Shown here in pieces: positions 1 to 11,067 of a DNA stretch of 64,000 bases; position 1 is the first letter of the stretch, and the number at the start of each line of letters is the position of its first letter. This DNA comes from Linum tenue (taxonomy: Eukaryota > Streptophyta > Magnoliopsida > Malpighiales > Linaceae): contig CAMGYJ010000004.1 of assembly GCA_946122785.1 (NCBI GenBank), forward strand, positions 54,568,679-54,632,678. Direction: 5' to 3'. The notes under the pieces were generated by a model. That model was not told where the DNA came from, did not search any database, and saw only the letters and a program-made list of their open reading frames with translations. A program made the translations under genes and the position numbers.

Positions 1-985
1 TTTATTTCCTCCCTACCGTCCACTTCCACCACCGATCTTCCTCTATAGCCAGTTGGGATAGCAAAGAGGAAAACCCAAGTTGCTAAAAGGAAACCTTTCT
101 CTCGTACAGACTCGACCACCACCACCACTCTTTTCTAATCTACCCGAAACAAAACTAGAAGAATAAATCCAATCTAAGAAACCCCACAGAAAACCCACAG
201 GTAGTCGAACAAATCTCATCTTGAACAAATCCCCACAGAAATCCCACAGGGAGTTGAACAAATCAAAAACCCACAAGGAGTCGAACAAATCGAACAGTTT
301 TCCCAAACTCGACCTACTACCGCCTTGTGCGATTCGGGAAGGGTAGGAGACGAAGCGCCATAGAAGTGTGGTCGGAGATGGGAATCGGTTCATTGTAGAT
401 TTGGTCTTCGATTTTAATGGGTGCTTCACATCCGACCCGCGATTCTCCTTCGAGTCGTCCAAAGCTCAATTCGCTTCCGATGTTAGGCCGGAGCTGGCGG
501 AGCCATCACAGGCCACTTACGCGGGGGCAGCGGATTGTTCATAAGTTTCGCCACCAATCGAGAGCTGGAAGTCATTGGAGAAGTCACGATCGCCGTCCTT
601 GAGAATTGAGCACCGTCCTTGATGGCGGCGGGGGCGAAGATTGAGAATTGAGCACGGTTCCTCGACAGCGGTGGTGAGAACGAGGCGAAGGGAGTAATCC
701 GAGAAGATGAGCGGCGGTTGGGGAAAGGGAAGGAGAAAGAACCGAGGGGAGGGAGAGAAAATAATAAATAATGGATTATTTTATTATGATTTTTTTAATT
801 AATTCCAGCTCATATTTTTATTGAATAAAAGTTTGACATGTCAGCTTTTCTGTTAGTCTAGTCAGCACGTTAACTCACACCGTCAAAGAATTGGACGGAA
901 GTGGCTATTTTTTGTATTTTGTCAAAAGTGGCTATGTTTGGCCAAACCGTCAAAGTTTTGGCTATACAAGTGTATTTTGCCAATA
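1..985. other. Right part of an unidentified element carrying GC-rich, gene-like sequence
   Basis: The first ~770 bases are richer in G+C than their surroundings and look like a captured gene or exon fragment; no reading frame gives a recognisable protein. After it comes an AT-rich stretch ending around 985 with 'gtggctatttttt..ggctatgtttggcc..ggctatacaag', a style of low-complexity terminus seen at the ends of non-autonomous plant DNA transposons. The left end lies outside the window, so neither a target duplication nor a terminal inverted repeat can be tested. A Pack-type element is an inference only. Confidence 0.3.
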
Positions 986-1019
986 AAAAACTACGATATA
1001 GAAAAAAAATTTAGAAATA

Positions 1020-1235
1020 TAGTTCTTTAGCTTTTAACCATGAATCCTTAGCTAGGTAACAATTTAAGCGATTGAAGTAGGAGATTAGGAGTAGATGGAC
1101 CGCTTCAGGTTGACAATTAAAACACTTACCTACTTTATAGAGTTTGTATTTGGGTTTTAGTCGGAATTTAACTGTGTAGTTAGGAGCTAGTAAAAAAGCA
1201 ATACAATTTTCTACTTTATAAATTTTTTGCATTTA
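1020..1235 (+). repeat. LTR-retrotransposon fragment (LTR/leader type)
   Basis: This stretch aligns by eye, with many substitutions, to 36120-36300: both contain 'gattgaagtag/gttgaagtagg', 'agatggacc/aaatggact', 'aattaaaac.cttacc' and 'ttttagtcgg/ccttagtcgg' in the same order. The shared block resembles the end of the long LTR and leader of plant Ty3/Gypsy elements. No coding sequence is present. The rest of 1236-1680 is AT-rich and holds nothing I recognise. Confidence 0.45.
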
Positions 1236-1683
1236 TTTTTATTTTTCAATTATTTTATATTAATAAGAAAAATTAAAGTTATTTTTATCAGCCGACAGAC
1301 CTACCCAACAAATATGAGTTTGCTACTGTGACAATCGTATGATAGCATCATTTAAAAACAAAATGGATATTATCTAGATTATAGTTAATGCATTCTTTTT
1401 TATATAATATTTTTTCAATTGATAGTTAAAACAAAAGATATAGGAATTGATTAAGAAAAGATGGATTTAAAAGAATTCTGAATCAGTATGTGAACTTGGG
1501 CTTCTTATTTAATCCTCTCAGTTTAGGGATATTTAAACTTTTGTAGAAAAAAATTGTATTTTATTCTTTTCCATATTCTATTTCTAAGACGAGTAGGCTA
1601 CAAAACTTCTATCTACAAAATCCCTACAAAACCCCATCGTCCATCCCTTCTCTTCGAATAATGGTCCAGAATAATTTCCAGCA

Positions 1684-1769
1684 ACAAAAAAAAGGGGGTG
1701 GATTGATAATTCCGCTAACCCTAAAAACCCAGGGTTAGCGGAATTATCAATCCACCCCCTTTTTTTTGT
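1684..1769. repeat. Perfect 39-bp inverted repeat (hairpin) with 8-nt loop
   Basis: Arm 1684-1722 is the exact reverse complement of arm 1731-1769, separated by the loop AAAAACCC. The outer part of each arm is an A8/G5 (T8/C5) block and the inner part contains CCGCTAACCCT. No gene or longer element surrounds it. It may be a very young snap-back MITE or an inverted duplication from template switching. Confidence 0.9.
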
Positions 1770-1839
1770 GACAACCGTGACATGAATTCAGAAGAGAGCG
1801 AAGGTACTTTTCCTAATCCTTACTTTTCTTAATCATATC

Positions 1840-2434
1840 TAGGGCTACAAACGAGCCGAGTTGAGTCGAGTTGCTTGAGCTCGGCTCGTTTATTAATTTT
1901 TCAGCTCGAGCTCGGCTCGAATTCGAATTATGATAATCCAGCTCGAGCTCGAGCTCGGCTTGAATAAAAATAATCTAGCTCAAGCTCGACTCGGTAGAGC
2001 TCGATAAATGCTCAATAACATAGCTTGTCAAGCTGAGTACAAGCTCGACTCAAGATGAGCTCGATTTAAAATCATTTGTGCTGGAAAAATGTATAAACAT
2101 AAGAATTTAAATGATAGAAAGAACACTTGAAACTATAAATAACATCTAAATTTCATACACATCTGTATTAGAAGACAATGTTCATGTTTAAAAGAGTAAT
2201 TCATCCTTCCACAAGCTCAAAACAAGGCAGCTCGCGAGCTTAGCTCGACAAGCCACCGAATCAAGCTAGCTCGCGAGCTTATCAAGCTGAGCATGGTCTA
2301 GCTCAGGCTTGGCTCGTTAACTAACGAGTTGGCTCGCGAGCCGGCTTGTTAAATAACGAGTCGAGTGTCGAACGAGTTTTTTCCGATTCGAACGCCGAGT
2401 TGCTCGCGAGCGGCTTGGCTCATTTGCAGCCCTG
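1840..2434. mobile_element. Non-autonomous hAT-type element, 595 bp, with 8-bp TSD
   Basis: The element starts TAGGGCTACAAACGAGCC and its far end, reverse-complemented, reads CAGGGCTGCAAATGAGCC, giving an imperfect 18-bp terminal inverted repeat. It is flanked on both sides by the same octamer ATCATATC (1832-1839 and 2435-2442); an 8-bp target duplication is the hallmark of the hAT superfamily. The interior is built from many GCTCGAGCTCGGCTCG-like words, especially near the two ends, and has no transposase, so it must rely on a transposase from elsewhere. Confidence 0.88.
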
Positions 2435-2559
2435 ATCATATCCTACAAAAATCCTTTTAACTCCGAATTTTTATTTACTTTTTTGCATAGAAATAATGCA
2501 TTAATTATGATCTATACATTGATGGCCATTTTACTATATTTTGAGCAAAGAAAAATGAA

Positions 2560-2775
2560 CTCTTCAAATACGTACCAGTTGTAGTATTATCACTATCATA
2601 TGAATATATCATGATAGTGATATGAACTTATATGATCTGATATGATATTGATATAATGATATTGAACTGATACAATATTGATATGAATGACATGTTGATA
2701 TGAATGACATAGATAGAATTGATACGATCTTAATATGAATGACATGAATATGAACTCATTTGATATGACATGACC
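2560..2775. repeat. Degenerate AT-rich tandem repeat
   Basis: Imperfect reiterations of words such as ATATGAATGACAT and TGATATGATATTGAT fill this interval. No coding potential is visible. 2776-3054 is AT-rich sequence without a recognisable feature. Confidence 0.6.
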
Positions 2776-3054
2776 TAAATCTATTTTGCTAAAATATCAA
2801 AATGGATATAATCTTGTAGATCATAAAAACTCTTATTTTTCTACGCAGATTTTTTGAAATTCGACATAAAATGAATATGTTATGGTATGTTGATTTTCGT
2901 AGTAAATTTGAAAAGTGTATAGAAATTTGCGCAACTTCATCAAAAAATTTAGACAACATGCAACAAATTTGGGCTGACCACATTTTTTCCCTTCATAACC
3001 TTCTATAAATGTTGAGTGAAGGCAATTCGGCTAACTTGGCGGGTTGTCCTTAGT

Positions 3055-3324
3055 TGTCACAAGTTGATTAATTGTTTGGTAAAGTTGTAATTTAACTAGT
3101 TTAGGCTAACCCTAGTTGTTTCTGTTGTTAAGGGTTATGGCTCCTATATATGTGCCAAGATTGGCACTGGTGCCGTGTGTGTTTCCAGAGAGCAAGAAGC
3201 TCACAATAAGAGTTTTAGTCGAGAGCTCTTGTAGAGCTCTCCGTGGAGTAGTCTCGTTCACATCGAACGGGGAAACCACGTTAAATTGGTTATGTCGTTT
3301 CTTCCGCACTTTGGTTATTTTACA
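3055..3324 (+). repeat. 5' LTR of the Copia element
   Basis: It is bounded by TG...CA and followed immediately by the primer-binding site. It contains the palindromic stretch GAGAGCTCTTGTAGAGCTCTC near 3222-3242. It pairs with the 3' LTR at 5418-5687. Confidence 0.92.
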
Positions 3325-3336
3325 TGGTATCAGAGC
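3325..3336 (+). other. Primer-binding site for initiator Met-tRNA
   Basis: TGGTATCAGAGC directly abuts the CA end of the 5' LTR. This is the usual plant Copia primer-binding site, complementary to the 3' end of initiator methionine tRNA. Confidence 0.9.
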
Positions 3337-3366
3337 TGCTAAGATCGTAGCTTTCGTTAATCCAAT

Positions 3367-5410
3367 ATGAGTGACGACGAGAAGAAGGGTTTCGGCAGTT
3401 CTGGTGATGGCGGTTTTAAGCCGGAAATCGACCCTACCTCGCCGTATTTCATCAGTCAGTCTGATAACCCTAATCAGATATATGTGGGTGAGCTGTTGAA
3501 TGAAGGAAATTATTCTGATTGGGTACATGACATGACGAACTCGTTGTTAGCTAAACATAAGCTAGGGTTTGTTGACGCTTCGTTCCCGGCACCCACAGAC
3601 GCTGCCTCGTTGAGAAGTTGGCGCCGTGCCGATGCCATGGTTAAAGGGTGGTTGACTTCGGCCATGGACAAGCAAGTTCGTCGAGGAGCTCGGTATGCCC
3701 AAACAGCAGAGAGGTTTGGGTAGATTTGAAGGAGCGCTCGCTCAAAGTAGCGCACCGCTGGTCTATGAGATACGTCGTCGCATCGGTCATCTTCCTCAAG
3801 AGAAGCTGCCAGTTCCTTCGTTTTATACACTACTACGGAATCTTTGGGAGGAGGTCCAGTCCATGTCGCCTCTCCATCTTTGTACGTGTGGTAAGTGTAC
3901 CTGTGGTGCTAATAGAAAGAATCAAGAACGTGAGGAAACTTTTCGTCTTTTTGACTTCTTGATGGGCTTGGATGAGTTTTTTTCAACTGTCAAGACACAA
4001 GTCCTCTCCATGAAGACTATTCCGACCCTGTCTGAAGCTTATCAGCTCGTTTCTAACGATGCGCCTCAACATCGGCTGGCTGCAACTAATCGCCCTAGTC
4101 CTGATGCTGCAGTCTTCTTTACGCGGGACGATGCTGGGCCTGGCGGGTCCATACCTCTAGACAGTCGTGGGCGACACAGATGTACTCATTGCGGAAAATC
4201 AGGACACCTGAAAGAGAGGTGTTTCGACCTCATTGGGTGGCCTGATCCCCCTCCTAAATCAGAAGGTACTGCCCGAAAATCGGGCTCGGATCGTCCTCGG
4301 GAGAAACTCAAGGCAGCAGCCGTTGAAGTCAGCGATAGTCCTGTTGCTGGGTTGAGTATGACTTAGTTGTCGCAGCTCAAGGAATTCTTTGTTGGGACGG
4401 TTTTTACACCAGATGCATCTTCTACCAAGCTTACGGGTAACACTCTTCCTCCTACTACGTGGATTTTGGACTCCGGATGTAACGAACATATCATATACGA
4501 TGTTAGTCTCATGTTTAATGGTTCGAAACAGCCTGGATTATGAGTGAAGATCCCAAACGGCCTTTCTATAGATGTTGAGCAGGTTGGCTCAGTTCGGTTG
4601 AGTAATGGAATGGTCCTTTCTCGAGTGTTATTGGTCCCTGAGTTCAAGTGCAATATTTTGTCTATCAGTCGGTTGACTAAGGAATTTCCACTAGCGTTGA
4701 TCTTCCTACGTGACTTCTGTATCTTACAGGACTCGCACTGCAAGAAGATGATTGGGATGGGTCATCAACATGATGGACTGTACTATCTCCGGCTCTTTGG
4801 TGAAGGACAGGAGGCGGCTGCCTATGTTACCACACGAGAGAAGGGTTGTTCGGCGCATCTATAGCACGCTCGCTTTGGTCATCCATCTGTTGAGAAGTTG
4901 TCTTTGTTACCTTTTGTTACTAGTCTTACACAGTTACTTCAAGATCATTGTTCATCTTATTTACGAACTAAACAAACTCGCAGTCCTTTCCCGATGAGTT
5001 CTATTAAGACTACTCGTCCTTTTGAGTTAACTCACGTTGATATTTGGGGTGGATATCGGGATCCATCGTTGAGTGGTGCTCGTTATTTCTTTACTCTTGT
5101 TGATGATTTTTCCTGAGCCATTTGAGTGTTTCTTCTTCGATATGAATCTGAAGTTGCCAGTTATCTGATCATGTTCTGTAAGCAAGCGCAGCACCAGGAT
5201 GGTCATTCTGTTGTCCGTATCCAGCCCGACAATGGAATGGAGTTCCAAACTAACATCTTACGGCGTTGCTACGAGGAGGAAGGAATTGTTTTACAAACCT
5301 CATGCACTGATACGCCCCAACAAAATGACGTAGTAGAGCGTAAGCATCGACATTTGTTGAAGACCGCTCGTTCTCTCAGGTTTCATGCTCATTTACCCAT
5401 TAAGTTTTGG
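3367..5410 (+). pseudogene. Broken Copia gag-protease-integrase polyprotein
   Basis: Gag starts at 3367 (MSDDEKKGFG) with a typical plant Copia gag region (NYSDWVHDM). The frame shifts near 3700 and continues to a CCHC zinc knuckle (CTHCGKSGHLKERC, about 4171-4212). A stop at 4364-4366 is followed by the aspartic protease signature (WILDSGCNEH, about 4461-4490). Integrase pieces follow: the pre-integrase remnant near 4867, THVDIWG near 5034, QPDNGMEF near 5221 and QQNDVVERKHRH near 5320. Several frameshifts and stops separate the pieces, so no functional polyprotein can be made. Coding ends at HLPIKFWGE (about 5390-5416), where the RT part should begin. Confidence 0.88.
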
Positions 5411-5417
5411 GGGGAGT

Positions 5418-5687
5418 TGTCACAAGTTGATTAATTGTTTGGTAAAGTTGTAATTTACCTAGTTTAGGCTAACTCTAGTTGTTTCTGTTGTTAAGGGTTA
5501 TGCCTCCTATATATGTGCTAAGATTGACACTAGTGTCGTGTGTGTTTCCAGAGAGCAAGAAGCTCACAATAAGAGTTTTAGTCGAGAGCTCTTGTAGAGC
5601 TCTCCGTGGAGTAGTCTCGTTCACATCGAACGGGAAAACCACGTTAAATCGGTTGTGTAGTTTCTTCTGCACTTTGGTTATTTTACA
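5418..5687 (+). repeat. 3' LTR of the Copia element
   Basis: It is the same length as the 5' LTR and about 95% identical by eye. The purine tract GGGGGGAG (5409-5416) precedes it and is fused to the integrase coding sequence. Confidence 0.92.
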
Positions 5688-6308
5688 ATAAAATTGACCA
5701 TTAAATCTTCTTTTCCCAATTACAACCATTACATATATAGTTTTGTAGTAATACAAATGGTGAGATTTTGTACTACCGAATACCACTTCATCACTTTATT
5801 ATAATTGATAATAATGTTTTAAATTACTTTATTTGCTTCTTAAGGGTTTTTTTTTTTTTTACAGGCCTTCTTAAGGGTTTTTTCATGAGTGCCTATATGC
5901 TAATATTTTTCTTGTATTCCTTCTCCATAGTTTTTGCCCATTATTTACTTCATCGATGCAGAAACAGACAGATGGAGGCAAACGAAGAAAGTACTCATAT
6001 TGGTTAAGCAATACTGCAATAGTATTGGGCAGCTTCTTTGGCAAAAAAAAAAAAAAAAATAGAAAAATAGGCAGCTTTCTTAACAAATTGCAATTGGCGA
6101 GCTGGCAAGCAGAAGCAGATATACGCGTGGTCCCAGTGTGGGTCCGATAGGTCCATATCTTGGTGGGACATTAAAAACTTTTGCCTTTTAAAGAACATTT
6201 TACTCTGCGGTATAATAAGTTATTATTTTTGGCGCGCCTAATTGGCTATTGCAATTGTTAGATAAAGATAATAAATAAATGGTAAATAGTCCAGAGAGGA
6301 TTATACCT
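5688..6308. other. Intergenic, no gene recognised
   Basis: AT-rich sequence with poly-T (5846-5860) and poly-A (6043-6058) tracts. Short open frames here have low-complexity composition and no recognisable domain. Confidence 0.6.
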
Positions 6309-6317
6309 CGTTTATTA

Positions 6318-7786
6318 GGAACCAGGTCAGTAACTAATGGATGGAGAAATTTTACAATGCTATATAGTATTGGTGATATAGGTTTTTGCTTTTGTGGTAC
6401 AACTTCAAGTTGTACCTTTAACGTTATGGTATAACTTCAGCTTGTACCTTTAACGTTTTACAAATTCTTTTATGGTACAACTTGAACTTGTATCTTTATG
6501 TGATGGTACAACTTAAAGTTTTGAAGTTGTATCAAAACATAAAGGTACAAATTCCTTTATGGTACAACCCAAACCTATACATTTTACGTTATGGTACAAC
6601 TTTAAATTGTACATTAAAGCACTCATGGTTTATAGCATCGTAGAAGTGCTCCTAATGGGTGAGTAACCCATCAGTAACCCCCTCTCATGTCCCTACGTGC
6701 CAGTCACTTTTTTATTTAAATTAAATGCGAAAGGGCAGTAAGGTAAATTGCACTTATCCCCTATTCATTGCTGACGCTGACTTTGGATCTGACCACATCA
6801 GCACCTCCTTCTCTCCTTGAAAACCCTTTAATTTTCCTTCCCTTAATCTTTAATCGACGATTTCTCACTTGTTTTAAGTCGGAGCTTAAGTTTTTTTTTT
6901 TTGCACAGTTAGATCAGATTAATTGTATTCTTCAAAATTATATCCACTTTGATATTTTTTTGACACAATTTTTTTTCCAGTTATTACCAGTCTATACCAT
7001 ATGGTATTGACTGTACCATATGGTATTGACCTGTATTAAATAAGAGCATACCATATGGTATGAATTTGCCACATCAATATATATTTCGTTACCACCCAAT
7101 ACCATATGGTATAGTGTGGTAATATCAATATATATTTCGTTACCACCCAATATCATATGGTATAGTGTGGTAATATCAATATATATTTCGTTACCACCCA
7201 ATACCATATGGTATAGTATGGTAATACCAATATATATTTCGTTACCAACCAATACCATATGGTATAGGGTGGTATATCAATATATATTGCCTAAAAGAAA
7301 GAAAAAAACAGAAGGAGGGAGAAAAAAACTTGTCTTCTATCTCCTCTTATTTCCTCCTCTGCAATCAAAAACACCAAAATGCCAAAAAAGGAGAAAGATA
7401 AGAATTGAGGCCAACGATTTGATGAAGAAAAGAAATGCAATGAAAGAGAGAGGCTGTAATTTTTCTTCGTCGATTGCTGGAAAAAAAATGAAGAATAAGA
7501 GAAGGGAGCAAATCTAAATCAGGAGAAGAAGATTGGGAGAGAGAAAGGAAGAGAGAAAGAGAAAGAAGAATTGCAGAGAAAAGACTATTTCTCTCTTCTT
7601 CATTGAAAAATCAACTATTAAATGTTGGATAAATTAAAAGAAATTCAAAAATTAAAAAATGGACAAAAGTACCCCTCTCCTTCCCCGCATCCGCCCAACC
7701 GCACGATGAGTTACGCTCCTAGATCTGCGGCCCGGATTTATTACTGACAAGTCAGTAACCACTAGTTACTGACTGTATCCCAGACC
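6318..7786. mobile_element. MULE-like non-autonomous DNA transposon, 1469 bp, 9-bp TSD
   Basis: The 9-mer CGTTTATTA occurs at 6309-6317 and again at 7787-7795. Just inside the left copy is GTCAGTAACTAATGG; the right end, reverse-complemented, contains GTCAGTAACTAGTGG at a comparable distance, so the element has imperfect terminal inverted repeats. A 9-bp target duplication is characteristic of Mutator-like elements. The inside has no transposase. It contains scattered TGGTACAACTT/AGTTGTACC words (about 6380-6620), a 51-bp satellite (7039-7290), and an A/G-rich stretch (7290-7600). Confidence 0.72.
7039..7290. repeat. 51-bp tandem repeat with ATACCATATGGTAT palindrome
   Basis: The word TACCACCCAA/TACCAACCAA starts at 7090, 7141, 7192 and 7243, an exact 51-bp period; a partial, more diverged unit precedes them. 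Each unit carries the palindrome ATACCATATGGTAT (one unit has TATCATATGG) and TATATATTTCGT. Two more copies of the palindrome lie just upstream (about 6993-7030), outside the array. The open frame through the array on the minus strand is a by-product of the period being a multiple of three. Confidence 0.85.
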
Positions 7787-8138
7787 CGTTTATTATACAA
7801 TCCACGACCCCACTGATTCCTCAGTCCTCAACCACCAAATAGTCAATAACGTAGCTGTCTGCCGTTATATAGAAAACAATAGTAAATAAATAAACATTAG
7901 TTGTTATCAAGGTTATCAATCTGGTTTATCTGATTGGCCCGGTCGAGTAAGTGGATGAAGATTGGATGGATAGATCATATTAGCTTGGGTATTGATAAGC
8001 CTTAAGAAGGTTCTTTTTATTTAGAATCGCGCGTCTACCAATTCAATCGAGAAGAACTGGAGTGAAAATTGAAAATTGAAAAGGAAAACAGACTAAAGGT
8101 GCAACTTCACACAATGGGAAGAGGCTCGAATGGTTTAA

Positions 8139-8591
8139 GGGGTCGTTTGGATGAATCAAAGTGATGAGTCAATGTGCCCCAATTAACTCAAAATGAAACA
8201 GTTGGACCAAATTATCCCATGTGGCTTCAAAAAGTAGGAATGAGGCAATTGGACATGAGGCAATTGAAATTGCTTCATTATGGGTCAATGTCAATTACTT
8301 GGGTGGGAGGAAGGTAATCTACATTGCTCCATTTTGTGGGTCACTTATCCCAATATGACCCCTTTTATTTAATTTCTTTTTTCTTTCTTCCTTTCCCAAG
8401 GTGGAGAAGGGTAAAAGAATGAGGGCAAATATGTATTTTCATAAAATGCCTCATCACAATTGTCTCATGCCAAATCACAAGCCAAACAAGACAATTATGT
8501 AAGCATTTCCTTATACAATTATCTCAATTTCTAAAATGAGACTTTTGTCCTAAATTACCTCATTTTGAGAACGTTCCATCCAAACGACCCC
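8139..8591. mobile_element. Tourist-like MITE (PIF/Harbinger), 453 bp, TAA TSD
   Basis: The left end GGGGTCGTTTGGATGA and the right end (reverse complement GGGGTCGTTTGGATGG) form a terminal inverted repeat. The element is flanked by TAA on both sides (8136-8138 and 8592-8594), the 3-bp target duplication typical of PIF/Harbinger. It is AT-rich inside, non-coding, and partly self-complementary in words such as CAATTGCCTCAT. Confidence 0.85.
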
Positions 8592-8779
8592 TAAGATCGA
8601 AACTCGACCACGATTGAGGTGGTTTTCAATCGATACAAAGCACAAATCGATGCTGGGACACGACCAACACACGAAGGGTTTGGTGACAATGTCACTTTTC
8701 TCATTCAACTAAAAACTATGTTTACAACGAGGCTTCCTAGCCTTTAAATAGCAAACAACAATTATAATTGAACTCTATT

Positions 8780-9180
8780 CTATTAAGGAATCAAAACTAG
8801 CTCAAACTCTAACAAGGAAAATGCGCAAAATCGGGTCAAAGGACGGAGGCAGCCGCAGATCATGTCAGGAGCAACGAGTTCATGGTCAGACGGACCGTGA
8901 ACTGAAGCCATCAACAGTGAACCGCCCATGCGTCCAGAGCATTTTTCCGTCTCAATGGAGTCAAGCCAGTTCATGGTCTTAAGACCATGAACCCAAAGTC
9001 AAAGATCGTGAAGACACTAAATGAAGCGGTGCATTTTTATTCGAGATCACGGTCCCAGCCATATGTTAACGGTTGTGAACTGAGACTGTGAATTGAGCTC
9101 CACCTTGGTATAAAAGGAGGGCTGAGCTGAAGGAGAAGGAGAGAGAGGTCTGGAGTGAAAAAAATCTTCTTATCAAGTTT
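8780..9180 (+). repeat. Gypsy LTR promoter remnant with TATA motif
   Basis: Contains several GACCGTGAA/CATGGTC words, a GCATTTTT..ATCACGGT block and a TATA motif (GTATAAAAGG, 9110-9119) followed by 'gctgagctgaagg'. The same ordered set recurs at 35250-35420 (GTATAAAAGGG), so both are remnants of the U3/R part of one LTR family. No LTR boundary or coding sequence is found here. 9181-9640 holds oligo-CCGAACCC-type low-complexity words but nothing I can name. Confidence 0.5.
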
Positions 9181-9643
9181 GTCAACCCGCAGGCTGACCC
9201 GAACCCGGTCGAACTAGTGGCTCAAGGGTTAATGGGTCACCCGTTTAGCCCGATTTAGCTTGGAAATATGGAAAGAGTCATTATATTGTACTTATCCTGA
9301 TAAATTACACCAAAATAACATGTCACACTTAGATCCAACATATAGTGAAAATTCTCACACACTTATATAACATCAATATTCAAATGTTCAATTTAGGATT
9401 CCAAAGATTGAGTTAGGAGAAAAGAAAAATCGAAAAATATGCGCATATCGCAAACCAAAGAAAAAAAATGACACAATTTAACCTCCAACCCGATACCTTA
9501 TAACGATCGACCCGACGAATGCGTGCCACCCATTTCTTTTATTGGGCCAGGATCAAAGTGGGTTGACCCGGTTTCACTTTTCATTGGTGACAAGTGACAA
9601 CCAATTGACAAGAAAAAGTGGCAGCTGACGAAAACAAAAAAAG

Positions 9644-10230
9644 ATGGTTTTCACGAAAACAGAGGGACGGGTTTTTAGTCCTTTTTTGCGGAGCCCTTTA
9701 ATGAGGTCGGGTCTTCAAGTACCTGCAACCTTATTTTCACTTGTTTTTTTTGGTAGTTTTGAAGAATCAACGAATAAAATCACTCAACCCCTCCCCATAA
9801 CCTTATGCCTCTCTCACCCTTCACAAGCCGCCGCCGCCAAGTTCTCTTCCTCCTCTCTTATCTCCCGCAAGTTGCAGGCAGAAGGAAGACGGCGGTTCAG
9901 CCATTCGGCCGGGCCTTTTCTTCAGACCCGGTGCTAAGATCGGCGGTACCTTTCCCGGTGAGCGTCTTCCTCTATCGGCATCGACTTCTCACGGCGAATC
10001 AGCCGACGTTCACCTCCGCACTGTGCAAGAGAAGCCCGATCCATCTTCTCTCTCGGCCAGCCTCGCGTTCACCGGCTCGACGCTCTTCGAGTCCACAACC
10101 TCGCTAGCGACGTTTCTGCTTGTCCGGCCAGCGACCGGGGTCTTCTCTCATCATATCAGCCGGCTGCTTCTTCGCGTTCAGTCCCTTAATTTCCTTTTTT
10201 CCCCCCATTTATGTGATTGTGAATAGGGTT
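9644..10230 (+). other. CT/GC-rich possible first exon or captured gene fragment
   Basis: A sharp local rise in G+C with CT-rich tracts (CCGCCGCCGCC near 9828), overlapping open frames of about 97-100 codons starting at 9644 and 9805, and a shift to AT-rich sequence after about 10200. This resembles a plant 5'UTR plus first coding exon, but no downstream exon with matching phase could be found and the encoded peptide is not recognisable. It could equally be a transduplicated gene fragment. 10231-10830 shows no feature I can support. Confidence 0.25.
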
Positions 10231-10876
10231 AATGATTGGTCGGTATGTTTGGATTGTGTGACAACAATGAAATTAATGTTGTTTTTTTAACCAGTACCCC
10301 TTTTGGTTTTGTGAATTTGCCGATTTGCAGTGTGTTAACCAATTTGGGGAGAGTCAGGATAACAAAATTGGATTAGTTTGCTTGAATTTGTAGTGTGTTT
10401 AACCAAACTGTTGTTTATATTTTGATTGTTATGACTGATTGGCATGATTGTAAAAGTTTGGTTTTGGTTGCAGCTGCATTATGTAGCAATGAAGAGCACT
10501 ACTGACTGAGTCAGAGAAGTACTATGTTAGACAACGGTGTAATGACAAGAATTTCCATCCTTATAAGCTCTGTGAATTTAAGATCATTTTCCGTGCTTGA
10601 TTAGTGGGGTTAATTACCTTGCTGCTGCTAGCGGTGCTCTCGATCAGCCAGTCTCTCTTGATTTAAATAATTAGTTTCACAGTTGTAGCCTTTCCGGCGG
10701 AACACCTCTCTCCGAAATGTGGAGGGGTCTGCAATTTACGGTAACTTTTGGTTAGTTAAATCTTTGGGTATGCCTACTATGACATGCATGTCACTGTGAT
10801 ATGGACTTTTCGGTCAACCTATTTTTGAAGGCGGTCGATCGAATTGACTAATTTGGGCCGCACGAGAAAGCATTGT

Positions 10877-11067
10877 GGTCGACCTCAACGACCACCTGGT
10901 CGACCGCACTTAGTTTAAGTTGTTATTTTTGGTCGACCAGAATAAAACCTCGGTCGGCCATTTCGTTGGCGTCAGAAACAACATGGTCGACCGAAAAGAT
11001 ATATAGGTCGACCACTTGATGGCAGTCATTAACAAAATGGTTGACCACATAAGGAAAGAGGTCGACC
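10877..11067. repeat. 54-bp motif array, four pairs of GGTCGACC
   Basis: Motif starts are 10877/10898, 10931/10952, 10985/11006 and 11039/11060. Within each pair the spacing is 21 bp and pairs repeat every 54 bp. The bases between motifs are not conserved. Flanking single motifs occur at about 10833 and 11160. The array lies downstream of the 11459-13391 ORF. Confidence 0.9.

Larger units (their letters stand above)
3055..5687 (+). mobile_element. Ty1/Copia LTR retrotransposon with RT-RNase H deleted
   Basis: Two 270-bp direct repeats beginning TGTCACAAG and ending TTTTACA (3055-3324 and 5418-5687) enclose a gag-protease-integrase region. The order matches Ty1/Copia (GAG-PR-INT-RT-RH), but coding stops in the integrase core and runs straight into the purine tract and 3' LTR, so reverse transcriptase and RNase H are missing. 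The flanking 5-mers (TTAGT left, ATAAA right) do not match, so either the target duplication has decayed or the ends are recombinant. The two LTRs differ at about a dozen positions by eye, so the insertion is not recent. Confidence 0.92.

Noticed and set aside
43..602. Open frames of 139 and 61 codons
   Set aside because: Low-complexity composition, no domain, and location in a probable transposon-captured fragment.
3055..5692. Target-site duplication for the Copia element
   Set aside because: The flanking 5-mers TTAGT and ATAAA do not match, so none is claimed.
6992..7258. Repetitive protein (MVLGGNEIYIDITTLYH units) on the minus strand, and the overlapping plus-strand frame at 7116-7517
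   Set aside because: The 51-bp satellite period is a multiple of three, so any frame without a stop stays open. There is no other sign of coding.
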